Shown in pieces: positions 1-6,979 of a DNA stretch of 64,000 bases. A program made the translations under genes and the position numbers. The stretch comes from an uncultured Parvularculaceae bacterium (GTDB lineage Bacteria; Pseudomonadota; Alphaproteobacteria; Caulobacterales; Parvularculaceae), in assembly GCA_947259375.1 (NCBI GenBank), contig CAMYLZ010000005.1, forward strand, positions 1 through 64,000, in the 5' to 3' direction. Within the stretch, counting starts at the first letter, position 1, and every line of letters begins with the position of its first letter. The notes below the pieces were generated by a model that was given only the letters and a program-made list of their open reading frames with translations, did no database searches and was not told the DNA's origin.

Positions 1-69
1 CAGGCGGCAGGCGGCAGGCGGCAGGCGGCAGGCGGCAGGCGGCAGGCGGCAGGCGGCAGGCGGCAGGCG
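1..69. repeat. 7-bp tandem repeat (CAGGCGG)n
   Basis: Nine perfect head-to-tail copies of CAGGCGG followed by six bases of a tenth; the array is cut by the window edge, so its full length is unknown. Because 7 is not a multiple of 3, copy-number change would shift any reading frame through it. No open gene covers it here. It looks like a simple slippage-prone repeat. Confidence 0.95.
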
Positions 70-107
70 AATAGACCGGTAAGCCGCTTGGCAACAAGAA
101 GTATGTG

Positions 108-121
108 AGTGAACGCTCACT
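108..121. promoter_or_regulatory. TetR-type palindromic operator candidate
   Basis: The 14-mer AGTGAACGCTCACT is a palindrome with one mismatched pair. This is the shape of operators bound by many TetR/AcrR-family repressors. It sits in non-coding DNA with T-rich sequence just after it. No TetR gene lies close on the right, so the regulated gene may be to the left of the window. Assignment rests on the motif alone. Confidence 0.4.
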
Positions 122-355
122 TTATATCTGGTCACATATTTTTTTGTGTCATACTGTTTTTGCCGTTTGCGGGATGGCGCGCGCCTTCAGGATTTCCGGG
201 CACGGTTCATGGCGCGCGCGCTTCATCCAAAAAGGCAAGGATTTTGAAGGCTTTCAGCTGATGTCTCCCTGCGCTTGGCGCCCATGGGCAGAAAGGCGAT
301 AAATTACCTGAATATTACAAAAACATGTCAAAAGCGCATTCGTTGCGCTTGATGC

Positions 356-385
356 TTGACATTGCGCAATGCGTGCGCATATGTT
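356..385 (+). promoter_or_regulatory. Sigma-70-like promoter for the 472 gene
   Basis: TTGACA at 356-361 and TATGTT at 380-385 are separated by 18 bp, close to a vegetative promoter. The only gene downstream on this strand is the small membrane protein at 472. Apart from the TetR-like palindrome and this promoter, I see nothing functional in 70-471. Confidence 0.5.
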
Positions 386-471
386 TGTAACACTTATATG
401 ACAAAGCCGTAGAACAGGCGGCCCCACCCGCGTCGGGCGTCGCCACGATAACAAGGCTTAGGAGTAATATT

Positions 472-660
472 ATGGCCGTGACCACCCATTCAGCGGATTT
501 TACCGCACCCATCGTCAAAGTCGGTCCGAAGACCAAGGCTGCGGCGTTTTATATTCTGATCGGCTTCGCCGCGATGGCGATCGCCATTCCCGCCGCGCTT
601 GCAACCGGCGATGTCGGCATGTTCGAGGAATGCTATTCGGCCTGGAATTGTTCCCAATAA
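472..660 (+). CDS. Small single-pass membrane protein, unknown
   Basis: A 62-residue protein with one hydrophobic segment at about residues 24-44 (AAAFYILIGFAAMAIAIP) and a short tail with two cysteines (ECYSAWNCSQ). An AGGAG ribosome site lies about 6 nt before the ATG, and a good promoter match lies about 90 bp upstream, so I take it as real despite its size. Its last 28 bp overlap the 3' end of the convergent gene at 633. The tail after the membrane segment should face one compartment, and the cysteine pair suggests the periplasm. No family was recognised and no function is assigned. Confidence 0.6.
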   Translation: MAVTTHSADFTAPIVKVGPKTKAAAFYILIGFAAMAIAIPAALATGDVGMFEECYSAWNCSQ

Positions 661-1574
661 TAGGAAACGAGCTTTTCAGAGATCACCAGCACCTCCGGCT
701 TGTCCTTGCGCAACGCAACGCGGCCGCTGCTGAACACGTCCCATTTGTCATTGGTCATTTCCGGCGCGCCAAACGCGTCTATGAGCGCATTGCGCACCCG
801 GTCTTCTTCCTGCTTACCCGTTAAAATCCAGATCAGCTCCAGCTCATCATCGCCAAACACGGCTTCAATCTTTCGCGGAAAACCTGCGTAGACATAGCCG
901 AAACAATTCACCTGCGATTGCGCGTCGGGATTTGTCGCAAGCCACGGCTGTTTGATCGTTTCTACATTCATCAACGGGCACGCCGCCTCGAATATCGGGA
1001 GCAGTGTATTGAGTTCGCCGCCGGGCTCAAACAGCGAAGGCGTCGCAGCGGAAGCGTCGTATTCGGGAATGTCCGCTTGGTCATCGTCCAGATAGGGGTT
1101 CGACCAGGTAAAAAGGTTTGGATGCAAAGCTTCCACGCTTAAAAGCCACGCCGTGTCCGTTTTGCGGTCGACGAATAACGACGCCTGATTGTAAACATCG
1201 TATTCAAGATAGCGCATTTGCGTTTCCAACCCTGGATAGACCAGCGCATTCACGGCGCCGCCGCGCAGCTCCGCCATTTTAAGCCGGTCATCCGCAACGA
1301 CGAACACCGCTTTTGCGATAGATCCGCCGGGCAGCGCCATGTCTTCACACCGAAAATGTTGTTCGGTGTCGGACGCCAACGGAAACTGAACAGGAGAAGC
1401 GTTCGCGACGTCGACCGATTTGCAGACGTCCTTCAAAACACTTTCTACCATGGCCGCATCGCTTTCCCATCCAAGTCCGGCAATAATGCTGTCGCCATCT
1501 TCAGCAGCATGCGAGCCGGCGGAGGAAACAATGAGCGTTAAAACGGCAAGGATCGTCTTGTGGTCTAGAAGCAT
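633..1574 (-). CDS. Exported protein with an internal two-fold repeat
   Basis: A 313-residue protein from the ATG at 1574, chosen over longer starts because it directly opens a signal peptide (LLDHKTILAVLTLIVSSAG, cleavage near SHA-AED). The mature part contains two similar blocks. Each has a helix with Cys (DVCKSV; AACPLM), then a Cys before a beta-rich stretch (HFRCEDM; VNCFGYV) and an A-V-F-x-x-D-D-x-L motif (AVFVVADDRLKM; AVFGDDELELI). This implies a duplicated domain with one cysteine pair each, probably disulphide-bonded in the periplasm. No known family was recognised. It is a single gene, transcribed towards the small membrane gene at 472. Confidence 0.75.
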   Translation of the reverse strand: MLLDHKTILAVLTLIVSSAGSHAAEDGDSIIAGLGWESDAAMVESVLKDVCKSVDVANASPVQFPLASDTEQHFRCEDMALPGGSIAKAVFVVADDRLKMAELRGGAVNALVYPGLETQMRYLEYDVYNQASLFVDRKTDTAWLLSVEALHPNLFTWSNPYLDDDQADIPEYDASAATPSLFEPGGELNTLLPIFEAACPLMNVETIKQPWLATNPDAQSQVNCFGYVYAGFPRKIEAVFGDDELELIWILTGKQEEDRVRNALIDAFGAPEMTNDKWDVFSSGRVALRKDKPEVLVISEKLVSYYWEQFQAE

Positions 1575-1700
1575 GCGCTTGGTCCCGAAATGAGCTTGCC
1601 GAAACTTTGTGTTCAGACTTTCGACGGCAGCTTTGCTTGAAACCCTAGACAGGGCGCTGTCAGCGCACAACCTGCCGGAGCCTCAAGCGGCCGCATCATG

Positions 1701-2303
1701 TCAACGTCGCGTCGCACGCGGCCCGAACGCCGCCAGATCGTCCGCATGGTCGAGATCGCGCAACGCCTCGAGATGGCGCACCGCGAAGCCGGCGGGCAGG
1801 CTCGACAGCGTATCGGCAAGCGCATATGCGCTCGACCATCTGACATTGTCGAAAAGGTTCGGCGCGGCGCGCCGGCGCGCAAGACCGATCAGCCAATAGC
1901 CGCCATCCTCCGCCGGGCCGAACACTGCATCAGCCCCGGCAAGCGCGGCGAATGCGGCGCGCAAATGCGGCGTGCGCAGGCCCGGCGCGTCGGCGCCGAT
2001 AATCACCACCGGACCGCGCGGCGCAACATCGAAGACGCGGCCCATCCGCTCGCCAAGGTCGCCCGGCCCTTGCGGCGCGCGCGGCAGTCCCGGCGGCCAA
2101 TAGGTCGCGCTTTCATGGGCCGCCGATGGCGGATCGACGGCGAGCACTGTGCGCCACGGGCCTTTCGCGGCCTCCGCGATGGTTCTTTCCGTCAGAATAC
2201 GGAATAAAGCCGCCGCCCGCCCCATGCCGATATCGGCGCCGAGGCGGGTTTTCACCCGCCCCGCGCGCGGCGCCTTGACGAAAATGACCACGGTTCCGCG
2301 CAT
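1701..2303 (-). CDS. TIGR04282-type sugar nucleotidyl/glycosyl transferase
   Basis: A 200-residue protein with the nucleotide-diphospho-sugar transferase fold of the DUF2064/TIGR04282 group. N-terminal VIFVKAPRAGRVKTRLG is the usual first nucleotide-binding loop; later come VIIGADAPGL and GPAEDGGYWLIGL, both typical of the family. Members are annotated as arsenosugar biosynthesis glycosyltransferases because they often sit beside arsenosugar genes, but their reaction is not firmly established. The ATG at 2303 overlaps the upstream gene's stop as TGATG, so the two are translationally coupled. No ArsM or ArsS gene is seen nearby, so an arsenosugar role cannot be asserted here. Confidence 0.85.
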   Translation of the reverse strand: MRGTVVIFVKAPRAGRVKTRLGADIGMGRAAALFRILTERTIAEAAKGPWRTVLAVDPPSAAHESATYWPPGLPRAPQGPGDLGERMGRVFDVAPRGPVVIIGADAPGLRTPHLRAAFAALAGADAVFGPAEDGGYWLIGLARRRAAPNLFDNVRWSSAYALADTLSSLPAGFAVRHLEALRDLDHADDLAAFGPRATRR

Positions 2304-2989
2304 CAATGATAATCCTTTGCAAGTTCTTCCGGCGCCGCGCCGAGCCGGTAGCGAAACAGCGTCAGCGCATTTTTGAAAACCCGGCGCGCATAGCCGTCGC
2401 GTTCGTAACGCGCCGCCGACGTCACGGCCCGCGCGGCCAGCACCGTGATCGCGCTTCGCCCATGCGCCTTCACAAGGCGGCGGATGAAATCCACATCCTC
2501 CATCAAGGGCACGTCGGCAAAGCCGCCTGCCGCAACATAATCCGCCTTTGAAATCAGCAATCCCTGATCGCCATACGGCGCGGAAAGAAAGCGCGTGCGC
2601 ACCATCGCCCCGGCGGCGACGAGACGCGGCGCGATTCCGCGCGCGTCAAAGGCAAGAGTAAAGACCGCCGCCTTTCCCGGTTGGCCGGCGATAAAGCCGC
2701 GCGCCGCCGCAACCCAATTGTCGTCAAGCACCGTGTCCGCATGCAGGAACAAAAGCCAGTCCTGCTTGGCGGCGCGCGCGCCCGCGGCAAGCTGCCCGCC
2801 CCGGCCCGGCGGCGCGGTCAAAACCCGCGCCCCGAAGCCTTCGGCGATGGCGCGCGTCTCATCCGAAGAGCCGCCATCGACGATAATCACCTCGCGCACC
2901 AGCTCCGCAATAGTTGCGGGAACCAGCGCGTTAAGGGCCGCGGCAAGGCGCGCCTCGGCGTTGAGAGTGGGAATGACCACGGAAATCAT
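2303..2989 (-). CDS. TIGR04283-type family 2 glycosyltransferase
   Basis: A 228-residue GT-A glycosyltransferase. It opens with ISVVIPTLNAEARL, has the VDGGSSDET nucleotide-sugar loop near residues 39-47 and the LFLHADT metal-binding segment (DXD-like) near residues 80-86. MEDVDFIRR near residue 165 matches the usual acceptor/catalytic ED motif. Length and motifs fit the TIGR04283 family, which normally pairs with TIGR04282, as here. The gene is first in a two-gene unit. It is cytosolic, with no signal or membrane segment. The acceptor substrate is unknown. Confidence 0.88.
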   Translation of the reverse strand: MISVVIPTLNAEARLAAALNALVPATIAELVREVIIVDGGSSDETRAIAEGFGARVLTAPPGRGGQLAAGARAAKQDWLLFLHADTVLDDNWVAAARGFIAGQPGKAAVFTLAFDARGIAPRLVAAGAMVRTRFLSAPYGDQGLLISKADYVAAGGFADVPLMEDVDFIRRLVKAHGRSAITVLAARAVTSAARYERDGYARRVFKNALTLFRYRLGAAPEELAKDYH

Positions 2990-3058
2990 GGCGCCTCAAT
3001 AGCGCCGAGCAGACCCTTTGTCGCCTCGGCGGCCATCGAAAATCCGTGAACGCGCCGC

Positions 3059-3259
3059 CTAGCAGCGCGGGCGCGAGCGACCGAGGGCGGTCATCAGCAA
3101 GCCGTTTACAAGCACAAACCCGGCAACCATCCACATGAACAGATCTTCGCTCCAGGCATGCCCTTTGAACAGGATCGTCCCGCCAAGCATGGCGCCGGCC
3201 CAGACCAGCGCATGGACGATCAGGATGATCCCTTTGTTGCTGTTTTTTTCATTACTCAT
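3059..3259 (-). CDS. Small two-helix membrane protein, last gene of XRE cassette
   Basis: A 66-residue protein from the ATG at 3259, which has AGGAAA just upstream; a longer start exists but lacks such a site. Two hydrophobic segments (about residues 11-27, IILIVHALVWAGAMLGG, and about 37-56, FMWMVAGFVLVNGLLMTAL) are joined by a short charged loop. It lies 36 bp after the glycine-zipper mini-protein gene, on the same strand as an XRE regulator and two membrane paralogues. No family name is offered; the arrangement suggests all five genes form one unit. Confidence 0.7.
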   Translation of the reverse strand: MSNEKNSNKGIILIVHALVWAGAMLGGTILFKGHAWSEDLFMWMVAGFVLVNGLLMTALGRSRPRC

Positions 3260-3295
3260 GACATTTTCCTTTCCCGTTGCATTTCTTTGACACAC

Positions 3296-3445
3296 CTATT
3301 TGCGCGAGCGCCGGCCGGCGTAAGTGAAGGCGATGAAGACCGCCGCGCCGATGCCGATGCCGACCGCAACATCATCAAGCGCGACGGCGATGGCCGTTCC
3401 GACGCCGAAGGCGAGGCCGAGCGCGGTTCCGAAATTCATTTTCAT
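3296..3445 (-). CDS. Glycine-zipper mini-protein of the XRE cassette
   Basis: A 49-residue protein found by translating the gap between neighbours. It reads MKMNFGTALGLAFGV, then small residues spaced every few positions through an ALDDVAVGIGIGAA core, and ends in RRSRK. The pattern indicates one or two glycine-zipper membrane helices with a basic tail. Its ATG overlaps the XRE gene's stop as ATGA (4 bp), so translation is probably coupled. It resembles the 63-residue protein at 28020-28211 ([12 protein letters not shown] core). Mini-proteins of this type are often seen beside small XRE regulators, but I know of no defined function. Confidence 0.75.
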   Translation of the reverse strand: MKMNFGTALGLAFGVGTAIAVALDDVAVGIGIGAAVFIAFTYAGRRSRK

Positions 3446-3651
3446 GCTTCAATTTCCCTTTCATCGGGTGTGAAAATCGACTCAATCGGCTGCCCGAAGA
3501 CTTTGGCAATCTTGAATGCGAGCGGCAGCGAGGGATCGTATTTGCCGCGCTCAAGCGAGTTTACGGTCTGGCGCGACACGTCGAGCTTTTCAGCAAGGTC
3601 GCCTTGCGACAATTTCATCTGTGCCCGGAGTTCTTTCAGTCTATTCTCCAC
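3442..3651 (-). CDS. Small XRE-family transcriptional regulator
   Basis: A 69-residue protein that is almost entirely a Cro/C1-type helix-turn-helix: LKELRAQMKLSQGDLAEKLD then VSRQTVNSLERGKYDPSL, with the recognition helix at about residues 26-36. This short form, with the SRQTVNSLERGKYDPS signature, is common in bacteria next to genes for small membrane proteins and is taken as their local regulator. It starts 6 bp after the membrane gene at 3658 and overlaps the mini-protein by 4 bp, so it is mid-operon. It probably controls its own operon, but no operator was identified. Confidence 0.9.
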   Translation of the reverse strand: MENRLKELRAQMKLSQGDLAEKLDVSRQTVNSLERGKYDPSLPLAFKIAKVFGQPIESIFTPDEREIEA

Positions 3652-3657
3652 GGGGCG

Positions 3658-4053
3658 CTATCCTCTAAGCAGCAAGATGCAGCGCGTCGCGCCCCACATC
3701 GCGATCAGGAACGGGCCGAACCACAGCATGTCCCATTCAAAATAAAAGACGCCGAAGCTGTGCAGGAAGCCCAGGGTCAGCGCGGCGAAAATACCGACCA
3801 GCAGCGAGATGGCGGCCGCATCCGCGATCAGGCGCCGCTCGCGCTCGTCAGCCGCAAAGAAAAACCGCAGGAAGGCGATGCAAGCGAGCGCAACCGGAAC
3901 CTGCGGCGCGAGCGCCAACATGGTCAGCAAAAGGCCCGGCTCTACATCGCGCGCCAACAGCTTCGCACCAAACAGCACGATGCCATAAAGCGTCATGGCG
4001 GTCAGAAACTCGAACCGGTAGCGGCGTTCCGCCTTGTTGATACGCGACGACAT
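3658..4053 (-). CDS. Four-helix membrane protein, paralogue B of tandem pair
   Basis: A 131-residue protein with four predicted membrane segments (around residues 18-34, 41-62, 78-99 and 107-127). It is the same length as the gene at 4085 and aligns with it along the whole chain: both begin MS-x-RI-x-x-A-x-RR, have LLTMLALAP or LLALAPAAP in the second helix, a (D/M)DERE(R/Q) loop after the second helix, and F-(L/H)-x-SFGV before the last helix. They are clear tandem duplicates. No annotated family was recognised. The gene lies 31 bp after the paralogue and 6 bp before the XRE gene. Confidence 0.75.
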   Translation of the reverse strand: MSSRINKAERRYRFEFLTAMTLYGIVLFGAKLLARDVEPGLLLTMLALAPQVPVALACIAFLRFFFAADERERRLIADAAAISLLVGIFAALTLGFLHSFGVFYFEWDMLWFGPFLIAMWGATRCILLLRG

Positions 4054-4084
4054 AATCGCTTCCTTCGTTCACTAGTCGCTATTG

Positions 4085-4480
4085 CTAACAATCGCCGCCC
4101 ATAAACAGCCGCACCCCGCCCCAGACGAGGATCAGGAATGACGCGAACCAAAGCATCGCATCTTCGATGACGACGACGCCAAAGGACTGCAGAAAGCCGG
4201 CAATGGTCGCAGCGATAACGCTGATCATCAGCGCCAGACCCGCTGCATTCGCATTGATCGATTGTTCGCGCTCATCCATCTGCTGGTGGCCGCGCAGATA
4301 AACGTAACAGGCCAAGCCCATGGGCGCCGCCGGCGCCAACGCCAACAGCGTCAGGATCAATTTGCTGGTGACCAAATCCTCCAGCCGCGCGGCGGCGAAA
4401 ACCATCGCCAGATACACAAGCATCACCGCCATCAGCCGCACTGCATGACGGCGCTTGGCGTTTTTGATCCGTTGCGACAT
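4085..4480 (-). CDS. Four-helix membrane protein, paralogue A, first cassette gene
   Basis: The ATG at 4480 gives 131 residues and aligns exactly with the start of the neighbour at 3658; starts at 4552 or 4576 would add an unmatched tail. GGAG lies about 10 nt upstream. Four hydrophobic segments alternate with short loops; the conserved MDEREQ loop and FLQSFGVVVIED segment match paralogue B. The C-terminus ends in cysteine (GGDC). As the most upstream of five same-strand genes it probably carries the promoter, in 4481-4661. Function unknown; the XRE partner suggests a regulated membrane-stress or immunity-like role, which is speculation. Confidence 0.75.
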   Translation of the reverse strand: MSQRIKNAKRRHAVRLMAVMLVYLAMVFAAARLEDLVTSKLILTLLALAPAAPMGLACYVYLRGHQQMDEREQSINANAAGLALMISVIAATIAGFLQSFGVVVIEDAMLWFASFLILVWGGVRLFMGGDC

Positions 4481-4661
4481 GGGCCGCGCTCCATTGTTTC
4501 CGGCGCGCCGCCATTGGCGGCGATCGATCCATTTGTAAAGCTCCCTTGACATAGGTCCGGTTTGCGCGCCTGTCAAGTGAGCTTGTCATGCTCAAATTCG
4601 CCGGCAATGCCTGGTGAAATTTTGTTCTTGCTTTGTTCTTTTTCGGTGATAGCTTTGCGAC

Positions 4662-5852
4662 ATGGCCCGCGCCGCGCACCTTTCCTTCACCCCGCCACAC
4701 CGCCCGAAACCGGGAGAGACGGCGGCAGGCGCTCCCGCCGCCCGGGAACGCCCCGCACCGCTCGCCGCCGCCTCGGCAGCGCATGCGGCTGCCGCCGGAG
4801 AAAAGGGGCGCGGCGCGCGGTCCAACACTTCCGGGCGTTATGAACGCGACCGGCGCGAGGCCTTTGACGATGGCTGGGAACTCGCGGAGGAGACCGCGCC
4901 GCTGCGCACCGACGTCACGCTTGAACATCCGCGCACCATCATCGCCCGCAACAATTCACCCGATGTGGGTTTCGACCGCTCGATCAATCCCTATCGCGGC
5001 TGCGAACATGGCTGCATTTACTGTTTCGCGCGGCCGACCCACGCCTATATGGGCCTGTCGCCGGGCCTCGATTTCGAATCGAAGCTGTTCGCCAAACCCG
5101 CCGCCCCCAAACTGCTGGAGAAAGAACTGTCGGCCCGGCATTACCGTCCGCGCGTCATCGCCATGGGCACGAATACCGATCCGTACCAGCCGATCGAGCG
5201 CAAATTCCAGATCATGCGCGGCATCCTTGGCGTATTGTCGGCTTTCAACCATCCCGTCACCATACTGACGAAATCCAGAAACATCCTGCGCGATCTTGAT
5301 CTTCTGGCGCCGCTGGCGACGAAAAACCTGACCCGCGCCATGTTGTCCATCACCACCCAGGACAAGGCGCTCGCCCGCTCGATGGAGCCGCGCGCCTCAG
5401 CCCCGAAATGGCGGTTTGAAACGCTGCGCCAGCTCGCCGATGCGGGCGTCGGCGCCGGCGTCGTCATCGGCCCGGTGATCCCCGGCCTCAATGACGACGA
5501 GATGGAAGCGATCATGGAACAGGCGGCCGAGGCGGGCGCGACATTTTCCGCCTACACCCTGTTGCGCCTGCCGCTAGAGGTCTCGCCGCTGTTCCAGGAA
5601 TGGCTGGAAACCTTTGCGCCGGCCCGCGCGCGCCGGGTGATGCGCCATATTCGCGACATGAATGGCGGGCGCGATTACGACCCGCAATGGTCGCGCGGGG
5701 GCGAGATCAAGTCCCCTTACGCCCGGCTGATCGCCCAGCGCCACGCCCGCGCCCGCGCCCGGCTCGGTTTCGACAAAGCGCTGGCGCCGCTTGATCTTTC
5801 ACAATTCCGCCCGCCGCCACCGGCAAGCGGACAGCCGGATTTGTTCGAGTAA
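4662..5852 (+). CDS. PA0069-family radical SAM protein
   Basis: A 396-residue protein with the radical SAM cluster motif CEHGCIYC (Cys 114, 118 and 121), which binds a 4Fe-4S cluster that cleaves S-adenosylmethionine. It is preceded by NPYRG and followed by FARPTHAYMG, the signature of the PA0069 group, which is related to spore photoproduct lyase. ILTKSRNILRDLDLL, GPVIPGLND and the C-terminal tail also fit. The first 60 or so residues are Ala/Pro-rich and low-complexity, so the true start could be later than the ATG at 4662. The substrate of this family is not established. It is a single gene, divergent from the membrane/XRE cassette. Confidence 0.88.
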   Translation: MARAAHLSFTPPHRPKPGETAAGAPAARERPAPLAAASAAHAAAAGEKGRGARSNTSGRYERDRREAFDDGWELAEETAPLRTDVTLEHPRTIIARNNSPDVGFDRSINPYRGCEHGCIYCFARPTHAYMGLSPGLDFESKLFAKPAAPKLLEKELSARHYRPRVIAMGTNTDPYQPIERKFQIMRGILGVLSAFNHPVTILTKSRNILRDLDLLAPLATKNLTRAMLSITTQDKALARSMEPRASAPKWRFETLRQLADAGVGAGVVIGPVIPGLNDDEMEAIMEQAAEAGATFSAYTLLRLPLEVSPLFQEWLETFAPARARRVMRHIRDMNGGRDYDPQWSRGGEIKSPYARLIAQRHARARARLGFDKALAPLDLSQFRPPPPASGQPDLFE

Positions 5853-5918
5853 GCGAAGGTTTTTCGCTCATCGCGTATCGCGCCGTGCTACCTTTCCTCC
5901 GTTCAAGGGGAGGAAATC

Positions 5919-6632
5919 ATGGACAGAAGGAAATTCGTCGCCGGCGCCGGCGGGCTGATGCTATCGACCGGAACCGGCGTGATCGCGCTGGCGAAAAGCG
6001 GGGGCAAGCTCGCCATGCCGAGCCAGGCCTGCAAAATGACGGTCTTGCAGACGCCGGGGCCGTATCTCACGGCGGACAATCCCTTGCGCTCGGACATTCG
6101 CGAAGGCTTGCCGGGCGCGGTGTTGCAGCTCGATATTCGCGCGGTCGAGCCGCTCGCCTGCGCGCCGGTCGAAGGCGTTGTGGTCGATATCTGGCATTGC
6201 GACGCCATCGGCCGCTATGCCGGCTTCCAGAATATCAATTTCGACCTTGCCTCGCTGCGCATGACCGGGCCTGGCGCGGATTATTCGAGCGAGAGTTTCC
6301 TGCGCGGCCGTCAGGTGACGGATGCAACCGGCGTTGCGCGCTTCACCACCATCATTCCCGGCTGGTATGTGCCGCGCCTTGCGCATATTCACCTGCGCGC
6401 CGTCATGCCGGACCATGAATGGACCGCCATGACGACGCAGGTCTATTTCCCGCAAGCGCTTGAACAAGCGGTCTATGCGGGCGGCGCTTACGCCGAACGC
6501 GGACAAAACCCCATCGGACCGGATCGCGATATCGTCATCAAAGGCGACATGCGCGCGCTCTCCGACCTGACCCTCGACATTGAAAAAGACGGCGACGGTT
6601 ACAAAGCCGCTTTCGACATGACCATTGGCTGA
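5919..6632 (+). CDS. Exported intradiol ring-cleavage dioxygenase-like protein
   Basis: A 237-residue protein. It begins MDRRKFVAGAGGLML, a twin-arginine-type signal, so it is probably folded with its metal before export. The body is the intradiol dioxygenase beta-sandwich: TPGPYLTADNPLRSDI, then VDIWHCDAIGRYAGF with the first iron-binding Tyr, and PGWYVPRLAHIHLRAV with the second Tyr and the paired His ligands. Classical members cleave catechols between the hydroxyls using Fe(III). The substrate of exported versions like this one is unknown, and no catechol pathway genes are nearby. A strong AGGGGAGG ribosome site precedes the ATG. The stop codon lies inside a 16-bp tandem repeat. Confidence 0.85.
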   Translation: MDRRKFVAGAGGLMLSTGTGVIALAKSGGKLAMPSQACKMTVLQTPGPYLTADNPLRSDIREGLPGAVLQLDIRAVEPLACAPVEGVVVDIWHCDAIGRYAGFQNINFDLASLRMTGPGADYSSESFLRGRQVTDATGVARFTTIIPGWYVPRLAHIHLRAVMPDHEWTAMTTQVYFPQALEQAVYAGGAYAERGQNPIGPDRDIVIKGDMRALSDLTLDIEKDGDGYKAAFDMTIG

Positions 6633-6680
6633 CAGGGCTAATGGCTGACAGGGCTAATGGCTGACAGGGCTAATGGCTGA
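6627..6680. repeat. 16-bp tandem repeat spanning a stop codon
   Basis: Three perfect copies of GGCTGACAGGGCTAAT (6627-6642, 6643-6658 and 6659-6674) plus six bases of a fourth. The first copy contains the last codon and TGA of the dioxygenase gene; the rest is non-coding. It looks like local slippage duplication of the gene end. Beyond it, 6681-6979 is non-coding; I see only a perfect 8-bp hairpin at 6711-6734 and an AT-rich stretch at about 6815-6900 ahead of rnhB. Confidence 0.95.
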
Positions 6681-6979
6681 TCGCGAAAGGGCGTCGACGC
6701 CATGCGCAACGGGCGGCGATTCGCACCGCCGCCCGCGCTCTCCCCGCCCCTCGCCCTTGCGGGCGTCCCGTTAAGCGGGGCTCGGCGGCGAACAGCGCAC
6801 CATTCGCCGCCACATCAATTCATTAATATCATTTACCAAAAGCGGAATTTTTACAATGTTAGGGGCTATTTTATTCCGTCTGTAGTTTGATTTTCTTGCG
6901 GTCATGCGAACGGATTGCAATCGACGCCTTCCCCGCCCCATCGTCGCGCGCGGCGCGAATCGCGTGATAGGCTCTCGCC

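Noticed and set aside
1-69. CRISPR array
   Set aside because: The units are 7 bp with no spacers, so it is a simple tandem repeat.
105-302. Possible 65-residue gene on the + strand
   Set aside because: No ribosome site, mixed composition, no recognisable feature, and it overlaps a likely operator.
5853-5918. Short hairpin GCGAA-GGTTT-TTCGC after the radical SAM gene
   Set aside because: Only 5-6 bp and no T-run; too weak.
6711-6734. Perfect 8-bp hairpin GGGCGGCG/CGCCGCCC
   Set aside because: No T-run follows and GC-rich hairpins are expected by chance here; not called as a terminator.
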